A stretch of 64,000 bases of DNA from Phoenix dactylifera (GCF_009389715.1 NC_052392.1:29400592-29464591), one strand, 5' to 3'; counted from the first letter of the stretch, positions 1-12,090 are shown. The notes: a model not told the origin generated them from the letters alone. Program-made: numbers and translations.

Positions 1-1290
1 AGAGTTTTCTACTATCGAACTAAAGTCGAATAAATCTTGATATATGACAGACGATGGGGTTTGATGAGTTGTCCATGACCTCCGTCTTGTCGAGATCCAT
101 GATAGAAGGACTGTATCATACGGTAACTGCACCTAGAGATTCATCTGCTCCATTCTGTTGGGTTGCCACTATATGCTGCTAGGTGTTACTGGTAGATAGT
201 GAGACACACAGGGATTATCTTGATGGTCAATGATCCCTAGTGAGATGAGTTGGAATTGTTCCAACCCATTGAAAAGAGTTTCAATAATATTGTAATAGGG
301 ATCACAATATATCTCACTAGCAGACAAAATATAACCTATGAGATCACACACATGAGAGATTTTGATCGATCTGATGGTTAGATTGCGATTTGGAATCGCA
401 ATAGATCATGATTATCAATTTGATTGATAGTTGGTTTAACCCACTAAGAGTTAGTGAGTTAAAGAAGAAAGAATTGCAATTTGATTGATTCAATTGGGTT
501 AAATGAATTGGGCTTGACCTTATTAGATAAGGTTTAAGAGTCTTACTTGGAGTAGGACTCCTAGAGTCTTAATTAGATTAGGACTGAAAATCTTAATTGG
601 AGAAGAATCCAGATCCTTATTAGATAAAGATGAAGAATCTTAATTGCAATAGGACTCCTTATTAGATAAGAATTAAGAGTCCTAGAGTCCAAAATTGAGT
701 CATGTTCTAAAAAAAAATCAAGAGTTATACTTGAGCCACCTAATCCTTCGTAGAGGAGGATTCATGCATGCAAAGAGGAGGGCCGCACGCCCTCCTTATT
801 TTTCCTTTAATTGGCGTGCGTGAGCTCTTAAATTTTAGGAGCTCCACGCTTAGGGTTTAAGGGGGCGGCCTCTTCCTCTCCCCTACTATCCTTCTTCCGC
901 AAGAAAAAGAAAAAGAAAGGGGCAGCCCTCTTTCTCTCCCTTTTTACTTTTTCTTCCTCTTGAGAGCAATCAAAAGTTGATTATTCGAGAAAGAACTTCA
1001 TCCATCAAAAGTGATCATAGCACCCCGGTGAGATCTAGGTGCTTGGATCAGTCTATTCCTTGTATGGATATCTGTAGAGGTCGGACGCATGTGCGGCTTC
1101 AAGTGAACCTTTCAAGTTTTTCACGGTCATCAAATTACGGTAAAAATTTACCCGCGCAAGGTAAAAATACGATCTTTTCTTTTGTTTTAATTTAATCTAT
1201 CCACGAACGATTTTTGAGATGAACAACCGTGCACGCATCTTCTGCTGCGATTTTTGTAGCATGCATGGTTTTCCAATAGTAGTATCAAAG
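1..1290 (+). mobile_element. LTR-like remnant of a Copia-type retrotransposon with decayed primer-binding site
   Basis: The 12 bases at 1280-1291 match the plant initiator-tRNA-Met primer-binding site TGGTATCAGAGC at 10 of 12 positions, with two G-to-A changes typical of methylated-C decay. The sequence just before it would be the end of a 5' LTR. Upstream, 540-690 is made of short repeated phrases around 'ttagattagga' and 'aggactcct', as is common in LTRs. The left end is not visible and no polyprotein follows, so this is a broken element or one whose body has been lost. Confidence 0.45.
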
Positions 1291-2030
1291 CCATGGTTTC
1301 GTAAATTAAAATTAAGATTAAGATTAAACGCATGTTAGATCTGAATGTTTAAGGATTAAGCTTGCTGATATTTCAGCTTACTGATTTTTCTGCATGTTGA
1401 TTTTTCTGCATGTCTTTGCCAGTAGTGCCATCCTCCCCGCAGGCTGTCTGTATGGGTGGGTTGTCCCTTGCTGCTACGTTCTGTTAGGCGCCGTAATCTG
1501 CGTTGATGAGATTACGAGCAATTAGAATCATGTCTTATATGATTAGCGGATCATATGATGACACAGTCAATTAAATATTCAGATCTGTGTTTTAATTCAT
1601 GCATGAGATGCATGTGATGATAATCATTGATGAATCCCTTTGTTCTGCAATTTTCTGTGATGTTGTGTGATAACATGTAATTCAGAAATTCAGATGCCTG
1701 CGTGCATCTTGCATGGCCCATTAACCAAATCAAGTCTGCATCAATAACCGCTCTACTACATGACTAAAATAATAAAGCCTAAATAACCATATGATCACAA
1801 ATTAATGGGCTTCTTAATATTCATTCAGACAAGTAACAAATTAAATTAAAATCAATTCATAATCAATGGAAACCTATTTTTATGATTAATTCCAACAGAT
1901 GCAACTGTAATCTTGATTACCTTGTGAAGGCAACATGACTGCAGGTTAAAAAGAAACTCAAATTAGAAAACTGTGATTTTTTTTTTCAGCTTTAAAATGA
2001 CCTACGGTCATTGTCAACCCGGTTTTGCAG

Positions 2031-2164
2031 CCATGAGCGTGCATTCAGGACTTTTTATGAGGTTTGCATGGATGGTTTATCCACGGAATTACCAGCTCCT
2101 GGCTCGCCATGGCCCTCATGAATCGTTTCAGCTTTATCAGTTATTGGTCGGGCAAAAGCCCAAG
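2031..2164 (+). pseudogene. Orphan exon of a mitochondrial pyruvate carrier (MPC) gene
   Basis: An exon-like block is preceded by a polypyrimidine tract and 'tttgcag' and followed by a 'GT' donor at 2165. Its translation includes [18 protein letters not shown] and later LYQL, which match the most conserved part of plant MPC proteins ([23 protein letters not shown]...QLYQLSRW). These are inner-membrane proteins that import pyruvate into mitochondria. The second half is degraded (the ACHASNE stretch is changed and SRW is lost). No earlier or later MPC exon was found nearby. The kept splice borders suggest a genomic fragment, not a processed cDNA copy. Family assignment is from remembered motifs. 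Confidence 0.6.
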
Positions 2165-4800
2165 GTATTTATATTGTTTCTGCGAAGCTCTCTGAAGGGA
2201 TTGACTTTGTTCTATATCCGAAAGTTAGTGGTTGCCACTGGATGTTCGTTTGACCTAGTAGTGTAATACTAATTTTTGTTGCCCGATACTGCCATGCCAT
2301 GGATCTTGTTGAGGCTCATGTTACTCAAAGCAGCAATCCTGAGATAGCTTAAGCCTTTTACAAGGTTCTACATAAAGAGGTGGATGCATTCATGGGCCAT
2401 AAGAACTCTGGTTATCATCATCTTATGCTAGGAACTAAGTGCCAGTCCCATTGTTAGTCTATTTCTGCTTAATACATCAAATTAACTTTGACAATCTGCT
2501 AATTTCTGACCCCATAAATATCTATCTATATATATATATAAAGAGAGTATTAAACACATGGGAGGCTGGTTTTTTATAAATGCCTTAATCTGAAATAGTC
2601 TAAATAAAGCTACTCTTCATGCGTGGCTCATATACAGTGGCACAAAATTCTAATATTATGTACTGACTATATAGTGATGACACATTAGTTTGGTCATGCA
2701 AAGGGATTCACATCATTGATTACTAATTTTTGTGCAAGGTCAATGTTGGAAATGTCTAGTTCTCTGCTATTGGAATGAAAAAGCTTAAAAATGCTAGCAT
2801 TATTTGTAGTCTAAGTGACAATGATTCAGGTTATGACTGTTTTCAAACAGATACCTGAATATGAAAGTGGCAGAGGTGCGCAAGTAACTTCTAGGTGAGC
2901 TTCTTCAGAGCTCAAAAGTGTTTTAGTGTTACTCAGAACTCAAGCTTCATATTGGTCAGGGAGAACCAGGATTCAGCATTGCATCAAACCCCTGATGTCA
3001 ATTTACTCAGATACTATGGAATCCAATTTACTCATGCATGATTTGTTTTCTTTCTCCTGGAAATTTAACAAGCTGTTTCAATTTTAGAGTCCCATTTTGG
3101 GCATGATTAGACTCCTTACCAAATTGATATGCACGTTTTAAGTTAAGTTTTCATGTATAATGAGCTAATCAGTGGTTGTTGTCTTTAGTTTGGCCTGATC
3201 AACAACTTGATATGAATTAGCTTGTGTTCATGAAGCCACAATATGGTTTTGTAATCTGTGATGTGCTGCGATCCCAGATATTTCAGAACAGGCAGCATGG
3301 CTTTTTCCATCTATATTCAGTATCAGTTTTGCATATTCTGGTATGCTACAAATTTTCTTTTACATCGAGATCCTTTAAAATTAAACATCTCAGATTTTCT
3401 TCTCACTGTTTTTATGAACATATACCTCGGATGTCTTTCTTTATTTGAACTTTCAGTTTAAACCCAAGACCCCTTCTTAGAGGTTATTTAGCTTCCTCTA
3501 ATACATAAATCTAACTCCAACAGATTGCATCTGGTAGTTTTATTTTTCTGGCAATCTCTTTGTAGAGATTTACAGACAGGGTGGAGCAATGTGGCACTCA
3601 CTTAGCACCATCAGAGGACTGATTCGGATTGAGAAAGTTTGCAGTGTTTTGTAGAGACCTGAGATGGTTGAGCAGACCAGAGATTCCAGATTACCGACAG
3701 ATGTTGCATATTATTTCTTACTATGTTGTCAGAAAAGAGCTAGGCATGTAAGCCAAAACATTTATATTACTGCTAAACTGATCATCAATGTGCTAGAACA
3801 TTTTGTGTCAAATTATTCAGAACTAAGTAAAGGCAATTAAAGTGTGGGAATGATCATAAAGTGGGATTATTTGGTCATGGAGCCCAGCAGAATCTGAACT
3901 AGATGTTGAGATTGTCATTGAATTCAGATATCTGATGAGAATGGAACTGCTGAATAGCAGATGTCATGGGATCTACACAAAACTGGTAACAGCCAAAATG
4001 TCCAATTGTTGGCCAAGGAGCCAATTCATGGACGAGTCTGAGTCACCTGTTTAAATGATCTCAGCGTGCAGGCCATCATAAGCAAATGATATAAACCTTT
4101 GTTCTGCACCAAACTTTTCAGAATTTTAACAAACCTAAACTACAGCCTTGCCCACAAGAATCCAAATCTCATTCAGCATAGAATTTCAGGATTGTAACTT
4201 CAGCCACAAACCATTTGATCGGTCCATCATTCCAGTTGGTTCTTAATTTCACTACAAACTAAAGTGGAAGAATCTCTCGCAGCATGGTTGTTACTAACTG
4301 GATGAGGTTTTTGAACATCAGAAATCAACCTGTGTCCATACGTGCATTCAGAGAGGAAGTAGGGTGGGTTTGAGATTTTGGTGCTTCTTAGGGTGTGCCA
4401 TGTTGGAAAATGATCTGATGCCAATTCATGTTCATTCCCTTTCACACCATAATGTGTTAACTGCTATTGATCATCATACAGTTTTCTTATAGTGCTTTTC
4501 CCGAACGGAGAAGGAACCATCATAGAACAGAGAGACAAAGATAAATCCATATAGACACAATGCTGATGGTGATTGTGCATTATCCGTGCCATTCTGCAGT
4601 AACTTAACTAGCTGAATTTTTTGCCATATGAGTGAATGAAGAAGATAACACCATACCGTAAAACACAAGATCAACAGGATGAACACTTATCTTGCCACAA
4701 TGCTAATCCACCATGATCACCAATGAAAAGAAAGAACCTATAGCAGCAACAAAAATCATTTCCCACTCAGACATGAGCTTGCTAGTCTAGTTTCAATTCA
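2165..4800. other. No gene recognised; 3' flank of the AdoMetDC gene
   Basis: AT-rich non-coding DNA. Only short chance open frames with no recognisable motif were seen. A short (TA)n run lies near 2526-2541. The part nearest 4941 must include the 3' UTR of the minus-strand AdoMetDC gene, whose polyadenylation site I cannot place. Confidence 0.5.
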
Positions 4801-4940
4801 CCAATTCAAATGCTGGTAAACACTGTACAGAGTTATATTTCCATGATATAAAGAGTTTCAGTGATAACCTGCATAGGATAATTCCCAAAAGAAACCCTAC
4901 CAAAGACAATATGCAAGTCAGCATATACATGCAATGCAGT

Positions 4941-6005
4941 TCAAGCATTTGCCAGTTCCTCTTCTCCTCCTTCCCAGCAACCCTTAAGAATAGATCTTGG
5001 CGACCCACAATCACTGATCCTGAAACTCTGGAAAACCAAGCTACCCCCATTTCCAAGCTCCTGATAGCTTTTGGCCCCGCTGACATAACCTGCTATATCA
5101 AAGCCAGATCCCAATAAATATCCCTCACTGTCTGCATGAATCGCAACAGAGAGTTCCCTAGGTTGGAAACATGCCAAAACTCTTGCAATCAGTTGGCTCA
5201 TGTTGACTGCTTCAGGGTCATAACCCATTGCTTCAAAGCTTGCATAGCTGAAACCATCTTCCGGCGTGACGTGAATTGTAGACATCGCAGGTCCTTCGAT
5301 GGCATTCATGGAGTATCCGCAAGGGTCAAACTGAAAATCACATATCTCAGAGCCAGGGAGAATATTACTAATACCCGAAGCGATGGTCATCTTGGATGCT
5401 GAGTTGTGCTGGCTCTTGTAGAAGACTGAAGCAAGCTTCTTGTCCAATCCGGTCATGCACATTTCCACAGTGTAGAGTGGATGGTCTGCTGATTTAGCCG
5501 AGGCAGAGTAAACATGCCACTTCTGAGACTTAACCAGACTACTCATAACATACGCCTTGCTGCCCAGACCAAGCCTCCCGAAATGGCTGTCAAGGATGGC
5601 AACTTCTTCTGAGAAGCTGTGGTAGGGGAACGGCTGGGCTTGTGGAAATTTGAAGCTCCCATGGGTGTATCTCACAGATTTTACTGAGAGTGATAACTCT
5701 TTGGCTAGCTCAAGAATGGGAGGGACCGACGAGAGCAGCTTTGTGGTGCCACAGGTCTTAATGATAATCTTGTAAGAGTATATGAAGAGACTGGACTCTG
5801 ATAGAACATAGGAGTCAACAATTTTGTTTGACAGTGATGCCACTATCCTGCATTCTGCCGGTTTCAGTATACCATCAATTTGGGCTCTGGAGAGAGATTG
5901 AAGGCCATTTCCACCAGGGTCAGCAAAGATGGATGGCTCGAAGAATGAGATTTCAAGTCGCTTTTCACAGCCCTCAAATCCTGGTGCAGAGATGGGCAAG
6001 GCCAT
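4941..6005 (-). CDS. SAMDC: S-adenosylmethionine decarboxylase proenzyme
   Basis: The enzyme decarboxylates S-adenosylmethionine, supplying aminopropyl groups for spermidine and spermine synthesis in the cytosol. The 354-residue product is of usual plant length. Visible hallmarks: the N-terminal FEGCEKRLE motif (Glu11 and Glu14 correspond to conserved acidic residues), the self-cleavage site YVLSE/SSLF with processing expected between Glu70 and Ser71 (Ser71 becomes the pyruvoyl group), the KTCGTTKLL motif with Cys85, and [17 protein letters not shown] with His245. The last stretch is also the region described as PEST-like in plant AdoMetDC. The main coding region has no intron, as usual in plants. 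The start is the first Met before the conserved N-terminus. Two upstream ORFs in the leader predict polyamine-dependent translational control. The frame is intact and no key residue is missing. Confidence 0.97.
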   Translation of the reverse strand: MALPISAPGFEGCEKRLEISFFEPSIFADPGGNGLQSLSRAQIDGILKPAECRIVASLSNKIVDSYVLSESSLFIYSYKIIIKTCGTTKLLSSVPPILELAKELSLSVKSVRYTHGSFKFPQAQPFPYHSFSEEVAILDSHFGRLGLGSKAYVMSSLVKSQKWHVYSASAKSADHPLYTVEMCMTGLDKKLASVFYKSQHNSASKMTIASGISNILPGSEICDFQFDPCGYSMNAIEGPAMSTIHVTPEDGFSYASFEAMGYDPEAVNMSQLIARVLACFQPRELSVAIHADSEGYLLGSGFDIAGYVSGAKSYQELGNGGSLVFQSFRISDCGSPRSILKGCWEGGEEELANA

Positions 6006-6127
6006 CTCAATCCACTAAGGAAACAACTAGCTGCAGAATGAAATTAAAGGAAGATCAAGGGAGAAAAAGAACACTATGAGCAAATATAAGTTATTGGGCA
6101 CCGAGGGAGACTACACATGGAGGGTCA

Positions 6128-7273
6128 TCAGGAGGGCTTCCGAGCACACTGCACACAAAACACCAAGGAGCTAGCATTAGAGTTGAGAAGCAGATTGTAG
6201 TCATGTGGATTAGCCCAAATAAATATACAAAATATCAGTCAGCCAGAATTTGAATCTCCAAGTCCAACAGAATTCGATATTACTCTCCTGTCAAGGAAAT
6301 TTAACTTCCAAAACTAATTTCTGGAAAATAAAATTCTATGAGAAAAGGCATCCAAATTTCAAGGACATTGGAATAGCAGTGAGAAGATTAGCACAAGTGG
6401 GATATAGTTCTTAATCTCTTAGGGAAATATGGTGGGGGCACCACAACCAGGGTTTGAACCCTGGACCTCTCCGAAATGGAGACGAGTGCCAACCAGCTGA
6501 GACAAGGCTGGGTTGGCCCGTGGTATGTTTCTTGTGATCATCTATTTGTATCATGTTGATTTGTTGTCCAGCCATATCACTGCCATAGAGTTATTTTTTC
6601 CATCAGTTTTCTGGGTAGGCATTTGCATCTCAGAAAACTCAGCTGTTAAAGATTCCAATTCTTCAAAAGTACGAGAAGGTATCAACTCTAACTTAGCGTC
6701 AACTTTGCCATATTTCTCTTCATTTACTAAATTTTATAAGCCTCAGGAGAGTGACATCTGAGACAACTTTCAAACACAATTTCAAATCAAAATCAACTTA
6801 TTATTTTTAACTTATTATTTCAAATCAAAATCAACTTTTCGTAAACCCCAGGCAAAATTTTTGGTAAGTACCAAGAAAACCTTATAAGGTCCACAGGAAT
6901 AGTATTAGCAGTTGGTAACCTCTGGACTTGAAGATGATCTGGTATTTCCTAAAGAAGTTCAACTGGAGCGGAAAACATATTTATCAGTCAACAGGAAGTC
7001 ACATAATAGCTATCTACATGCATTAATTGATTACAAAAATTGACAAATAATCACTGCAAAATGTTTCTTACACAATATATCACAACTATAAGCATTAAAA
7101 ATGGATATCATTTAGGAAATAGAAAGGAACACAGTTGAACATACGTTGGAATATGCAGCAGATCTGAACCTCTTGATGCCACCGTGGGGACGAATATCTT
7201 CAATGCTGTAGCCTAGAGGAGCTTCATAGTGTAAATATTTATTACTCAATTCGTCACCATGTTTTGCCTCCAT
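6128..7273 (-). CDS. Conserved small uORF of the AdoMetDC leader, split by an intron
   Basis: Exon 7273-7145 (43 codons) joins exon 6148-6128 (six codons plus TGA) across a 996-bp GT-AG intron (7144-6149), giving 49 residues. The peptide contains YEAPLGYSIEDIRPHGGIK and ends in SNCARKPS, matching the conserved plant AdoMetDC uORF peptide. In this family the small uORF represses translation of the main ORF when polyamines are high. Its stop lies about 120 bases before the main ATG at 6005. It is too short and too fragmented for simple ORF searches. The splice junction falls exactly between Asn and the Cys of the conserved tail, which strongly supports the model. Confidence 0.93.
6425..6512 (-). 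repeat. tRNA-derived SINE-like sequence in the uORF intron
   Basis: On the minus strand a box-A-like stretch (CTCAGCTGGTTGGC) is followed about 35 bases later by a strong box B (GGTTCAAACCC) flanked by a complementary CCAGG...CCTGG stem. This is the internal pol III promoter layout of tRNA-derived SINEs. No full tRNA cloverleaf is apparent, so it is not called a tRNA gene. Tail and target duplication were not found. Confidence 0.45.
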
Positions 7274-7281
7274 TAAAACAT
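7273..7281 (-). CDS. Tiny uORF overlapping the small uORF by one base
   Basis: Minus strand reads ATG TTT TAA, and the last A of the stop is the A of the small uORF's ATG at 7273. A two- or three-codon tiny uORF with a one-base overlap is the known arrangement in plant AdoMetDC leaders. There it is proposed to govern whether ribosomes start at the small uORF, depending on polyamine level. The sequence is seen directly; the role is family knowledge. Confidence 0.85.
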   Translation of the reverse strand: MF

Positions 7282-7291
7282 TCAGTCTTGC

Positions 7292-8926
7292 CTGGAGAAG
7301 TCATCAACCAAAAAGGTGAAAAAGTAAAGAATATTTCAGGATAGAAACTATGGGCAAGGAATCAAAAATTAAATTAGAGAGGCTTCCAATGAGTTTACAG
7401 AAGTAACTCACTAAAACCCAACCACATATTTCTATTGGCAAACACAAGAAAAATCATGAGATAAGGAGCAAGACAGAGCAGCACTGCAATAGGAATGTTT
7501 CTTCTGCACTTGGGTGATTAAATGATACATTACAAAATATAAATTAGTTTCCACAATATAAATCATCCCCATAACTTCTCTAAATCAGAGTCTGCTACAA
7601 TATAATTTGATGTCACATCAACTAGGAAACAGGAAGTATTTTTAGACTTGCCAAAATATTTTCCTCTCTGTTGGCTTTTCAATGATCAATAGCAATGAAT
7701 TCTTTATATAAAACGGCATGCTCATAATAATCAAGAAGAGACCAAAGAATATCAAGAAAAAGGAAGAGATGCATCATATTTCATACGTGATGGCAATGAA
7801 GATATTTACAATGAATCAGTAATGGCTAATTGCGACTTCTAGTTACAGTCAAAAATACCATTAGAAATAAATACTAATGGGATAAAACAAAGAGCAATCG
7901 TTGATATGGGCCAAAATCACCAGCCATTATTCTCTCTCATGCAAAATAAGTTATCATCAACATGTTCTCATTAGAAATTTATCCCATACAACGTACTCAT
8001 ACAACAAATGACCATTTGATTCTTTATTTCAATTAACGATTTCATAGAAGTGTAACGATATAGGACCTCACTCAAAAAAGCTAGCCATGAGGTATTGTTT
8101 CAATTCTTGACCTTGTATAACTATCCAGGATCTTCCAATGAATAGTTAGAAGATATCTTAAGTTCCGACATCCTCGTCAGGCTAAGGTTTCAAATTCAAT
8201 TAGATTCAATCACAAACACACCAATCCCATTTTAGCCCTAGTATTCTCACCAAGTTAAGGATCCAAATCTATTTAAATCCAATCACAAATACACAACATT
8301 CAGCCATGGTTAGCCTCAAATAAGCTCGTGTTGCAGTATCCCTAATCTACATAAGCTATGGGCTGATTCCACTTTGATATCATTTGTAACATCTTAGGAC
8401 CTCATCCAACAAAGCTAGCCCAAAGGCATTACTTGGGTTCCTTGGTTCATCAAATAGTTGATGTGGGACTAAAATGGGTCCTCGGAGAAAGAAAGAAAAA
8501 TTTGCATCGAAGAGACAAAAGTATCAAACAACCTGTCTTTCCACTCACAAGAAACTTTTGCTTTTTTGAGAGGATTTTCCTCTGAAAACTTGGTATGCTC
8601 AAAACTACTGCATAACAAACCTAGAAAAATACATCATATTACACATAAAAATTTTAAAAAAGAAAATAAACACTAATGAGAGGGGGTAAACCGGGATCAT
8701 AAGTTATCATACCAATCTATGCTAAAACATTTACCATGCAAGATTTATAAAGATTGACAGATAATGTAAAAGTTCTCCATGCAGGACAAGCAAAAAAGAT
8801 CTAAGCTTAAAGAACAAAAGAACGAGATGTTGGCATAATCGCCAAAGCTTCCAGTAAACCATAAATCAAGAATTCTTCAAAAGATCAAGAAATTCAAAGA
8901 AGAAAAAAGCGAAGCCGAGAGATCAC
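7292..8926 (-). other. First 5' UTR intron of the AdoMetDC gene
   Basis: On the minus strand a donor GAG/GTGATC (intron starts at 8926) pairs with an acceptor TCTCCAG ending at 7292, which leaves 5' UTR sequence directly before the tiny uORF. Length is about 1.6 kb. A leader intron upstream of the uORFs is normal for plant AdoMetDC genes. The intron carries a dispersed repeat at 8050-8485. Borders are inferred from splice consensus only. Confidence 0.55.
8050..8485. repeat. Dispersed repeat, same family as 43155-43480
   Basis: The phrases 'gatatcatttgtaacatcttaggacctcatccaacaaagctagcc' and 'gatgtgggactaaaat', together with the upstream 'tccaatcacaaatac' part, recur in order in the repeat that interrupts the DUF1262 pseudogene. 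Parts occur twice here, which suggests a partial tandem copy. No coding capacity. Confidence 0.6.
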
Positions 8927-9062
8927 CTCAAATAGAGAGAAAACCAGAGCCCGTAGAAGCGCAGCAACTCTCGGTGGAAACCAAGAATCCTGTGAGGAAG
9001 AAGAAGAACGAAGGAGAGACGATTACTCCAAGGCCTAGGGCCACTTGGTTCTTCTTCGACTC
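8927..9062 (-). other. First 5' UTR exon of the AdoMetDC gene
   Basis: GA-rich leader sequence lies between the predicted TATA box at 9091-9097 and the donor at 8926. The 9062 end is an estimate based on about 30 bases from the TATA box. Confidence 0.45.
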
Positions 9063-9090
9063 GTGTTTAAAGAGAGGGGTACCCTATGCA

Positions 9091-9097
9091 ATTTATA
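9091..9097 (-). promoter_or_regulatory. TATA box of the AdoMetDC gene
   Basis: The minus strand reads TATAAAT, at the right distance upstream of a pyrimidine/GA-rich leader and of the inferred first exon. It is a good match to the plant TATA consensus. Start of transcription would be near 9062. Confidence 0.5.
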
Positions 9098-9099
9098 GT

Positions 9100-10380
9100 A
9101 CTGCATAGAATGGACTCCTTGCACTTCGACACTGAAGATTGTTATAATCACGTAAGTGCCACTCCTAGTCTAGGAGTCCTTGAGTCTTATGGAATCTTAC
9201 GGCATCACACTTTCTTGTTATTGGTCTGATGAGCTGCAAGGCAATGAATCATCAAATATCCCTGTGGATTTATAACTTGGAATGCATTTAGCTTGTCATG
9301 AAAATCTCAATAAACAATTCAAGAGTTATGTATTGCCAAATTGGTTTTGTGTACCCGTAATGTCTCTTGTTTTTCTACGAATGGTTTTCAGCAATCGCTA
9401 TCCTTGTTTCAGACAAGCCACATGTTCAAAGAAGCAAATTCATCATTTTAATAGTTGATTTGTTTGCATTGCCAATTTATAACTTGTGCATCACCATTCC
9501 TCATGCATGACACCAAATAAAAGCAAGCAAATTAAATCACTTCACAAAGGCATTGATCGATAGCGTTTATAGAAATTACGGTGCCTCTGCGACAAAATTT
9601 GCTAAGTTTACTTTATGGTTTTGTTTCTGCTTTATATTTATGTTTATGTGTGTTTCTTTATAATTATTATCATCATAAAATTAAGAACAAACCCATGATC
9701 ACATCAAATAACCTATAATTGGTCCATCATATGGGATCCTCTGGCATTCTATTAGGTCCATTTTGGTCTTTTCCACTATTATAATTGTGGACTAAGCTGC
9801 ACCACACACGTAAACGTGCATGCATTGCGTTCCATACTATTTATTCCATCATGGAAGGCCTTAGCTTGGAGATCTCAATGGCATCCAAACTAGGTCATGA
9901 GTTCGATTCTGCTGCCCTGCCAGAACTCTTTAAGGCCAGTCCTCAACAATGATTATTATAATCATAATTTAAGCTCCATCTAATAATACATTGACACGTA
10001 GGCATGAATGTTTTCATGTTAACCAGTGCCAGCAAAGCATCAGAAGGTCACTGAGACAGGGATTATGTGTATCTGAGTCAGACCCACCAAACATCTGCCA
10101 AAGTTTATGGATGTGGATGCTCCCTCTTTAAAAGATTAACCTTCACCACCTTCTAAACGTCAACATTATTATATATATCTTAGCTCTCCACAGCACATAT
10201 TGTTGGAGTCAAATGTTTAGATGATTAATTAAACATAAAATCAGCTAGTTGATGAAGTGCATTAGCATTGATTAATATAGAGAGAAGAATATAAAGCCAA
10301 AAAGAAGCTAAACTCCAAACATACGGGGATTCCTTCTGATCCCTATGTGATGTTAGCTAAGGATACCACCAATAATAACA
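9100..10380. other. Intergenic, no gene recognised
   Basis: AT-rich DNA upstream of the AdoMetDC promoter. Nothing coding and no clear repeat was recognised. Confidence 0.5.
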
Positions 10381-10595
10381 CCATTTTACTTCTCAAATCT
10401 TATCTCGTCTTGAGCTTACAATGACAGGACAAAAATAATCTCATGCCCTAAACACATGTTTCCGTCTTTTACTTTGTGGTCTTACCACCATTTTACTTTT
10501 CAAATCTTATATCGTTTTGAGCTTGTGAACATAGAATAAAACTAATCTCATGCGCTAGGCACTTGATTTTATCTTTTATTTTGTGGTCTTACCAC
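10381..10595. repeat. Tandem repeat, two copies of ~107 bp
   Basis: The unit starting 'ccattttactt' at 10381 is repeated at 10488 with the same inner order: 'caaatctta', 'ttgagctt', 'aatctcatgc', 'tttgtggtcttacca'. The copies have clearly diverged. Non-coding. Confidence 0.75.
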
Positions 10596-11369
10596 AAAGC
10601 TCATGACATTTGGTATGAGAAACAAGATGTGGCCATACGCTTGGTAAGATTACAACCAAAGATGTCATGCAATATTGCACAACAAATGTGGGACTGAAAA
10701 CAAACCTCCATAGGTGGAAATTCTATCACCAATAGCATCACATAGCTATATGGGTCCAAATCCAATCTCAAACATTATGGTTGACTAGTGATCAACCCTA
10801 AAAGAGTCCATGACCACTAGTCACATATGGTCATGGGTTGGGTTCTTACTTTGGTAATGATCATAGACCTTAGCTAAAATACTAACCCGAAGATATTACC
10901 CGAGTTTTTTGGCCTTATATAAGCTCCCATGATTTTTTCGACACACGATCGATGTAAGACTAAATATATTCCCAAAGATATTACTTGAGAATTTTATAAG
11001 TTCATGGTTTTCTATGTACCCTTCGATATGCTTTTTTAATGAAAGAGTAGGAGCTTTAAAAAAGAAAAAGAAAAAAGAAATACATTTCCAATCAACTATA
11101 GCAAAACTTACGTCTTCTTGAGCTGATAAGCAACCATTTACTTTTTTCTCCATTAAACAACATAATTTCCAATTCTCATTCTATATCAAAGTTAATGAAC
11201 AATAATGAATTGGTGAAATGGAGCTTGTGATCTCTATCAATTAATTGGCAATGGAAGACATTAGATAAGATAATGAATGCAACAAAAGAGTGAAAACTAT
11301 AGCATACTCTATATGGTAGAGGTATATGAAAGGCTGAGCAAATCTCAGCTGAGTTTTGATCATTTTTAA

Positions 11370-11683
11370 TGAGTTTTTGAGTATAGACCCTCCTAAATAT
11401 GCAATATCAGCAATATCCTTACAAAGTTACTATTTGTATATACATTCATAATTTTTTCTTCTTGCATATCTACTTATTAAGGATATTTTAGCAGTTCAAG
11501 TTTAAACTACTCATTTCTTAACGATGTTAGATGGCATGGATATATATGTAAAAAAAAGAAAGAAAATGAAAGTTATAGATATAAAATAAGTATTTTATAA
11601 GGGTATACATACAAATAGTAACTTCGCAATCATATTCGTGCAATTTTATATATTTAAGAGAGTATATACTTAAAAAACGCTTA
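11370..11683. repeat. Fold-back (MITE-like) element with long imperfect inverted repeats
   Basis: About 80 bases at 11370-11450 are matched, inverted, at 11595-11683. The core 'aagttactatttgta' reads on both arms in opposite orientation, as do the ends 'gagtttttgagtata' and the complement of 'tatacttaaaaaacgc'. The ~140-bp middle is AT-rich and non-coding. The size and shape fit a MITE, but no clean target duplication was identified. Confidence 0.6.
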
Positions 11684-11710
11684 ATCTTACGAGTTACATG
11701 TCAGTATAAG

Positions 11711-12090
11711 AATCTAGGTCGAAGATTTATATCTCCTATACAATTGCTCATTAAAATTCATGAGGGAACTATTTAGACTTAATCACTGCTTATTGGTAGA
11801 TCTTCTTGTTTGTAACAATTGTAAAATCTGCAAGGTAGGAATCTAGGTAGAATACTTATATCTCCTATACAATTGCTCATTAAAATTCATGAGGGAACTA
11901 TTTAGACTTAATCACTGCATATTGGTAGACCCTCTTGTTCGTAACAATTGTAAAATCTTCAAGTTAAGAATCTAGGTAGAATATTTATATCTCATACACA
12001 ATAGCTCATTTAAATCTGCGATGGAACAACTTAGACTTCATTACCTAAAGCTGCTTATTGGCAGACCACTTGGTTGTAACAACTATACTA
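11711..12090. repeat. Tandem repeat, three copies of ~129 bp
   Basis: Copies begin with 'aatctaggt' at 11711, 11840 and 11969. The first two are nearly identical and share 'tacaattgctcattaaaattcatgagg'-type sequence; the third is more diverged. Non-coding. Confidence 0.85.

Noticed and set aside
1973..2266. 97-codon plus-strand open frame as a complete small gene
   Set aside because: Only the middle matches the pyruvate carrier; the ends are intron-like sequence and a T-run, so it is an exon fragment.
6425..6512. Possible tRNA gene from box A and box B matches
   Set aside because: No acceptor stem pairing or anticodon arm could be built; it fits a tRNA-derived SINE better.
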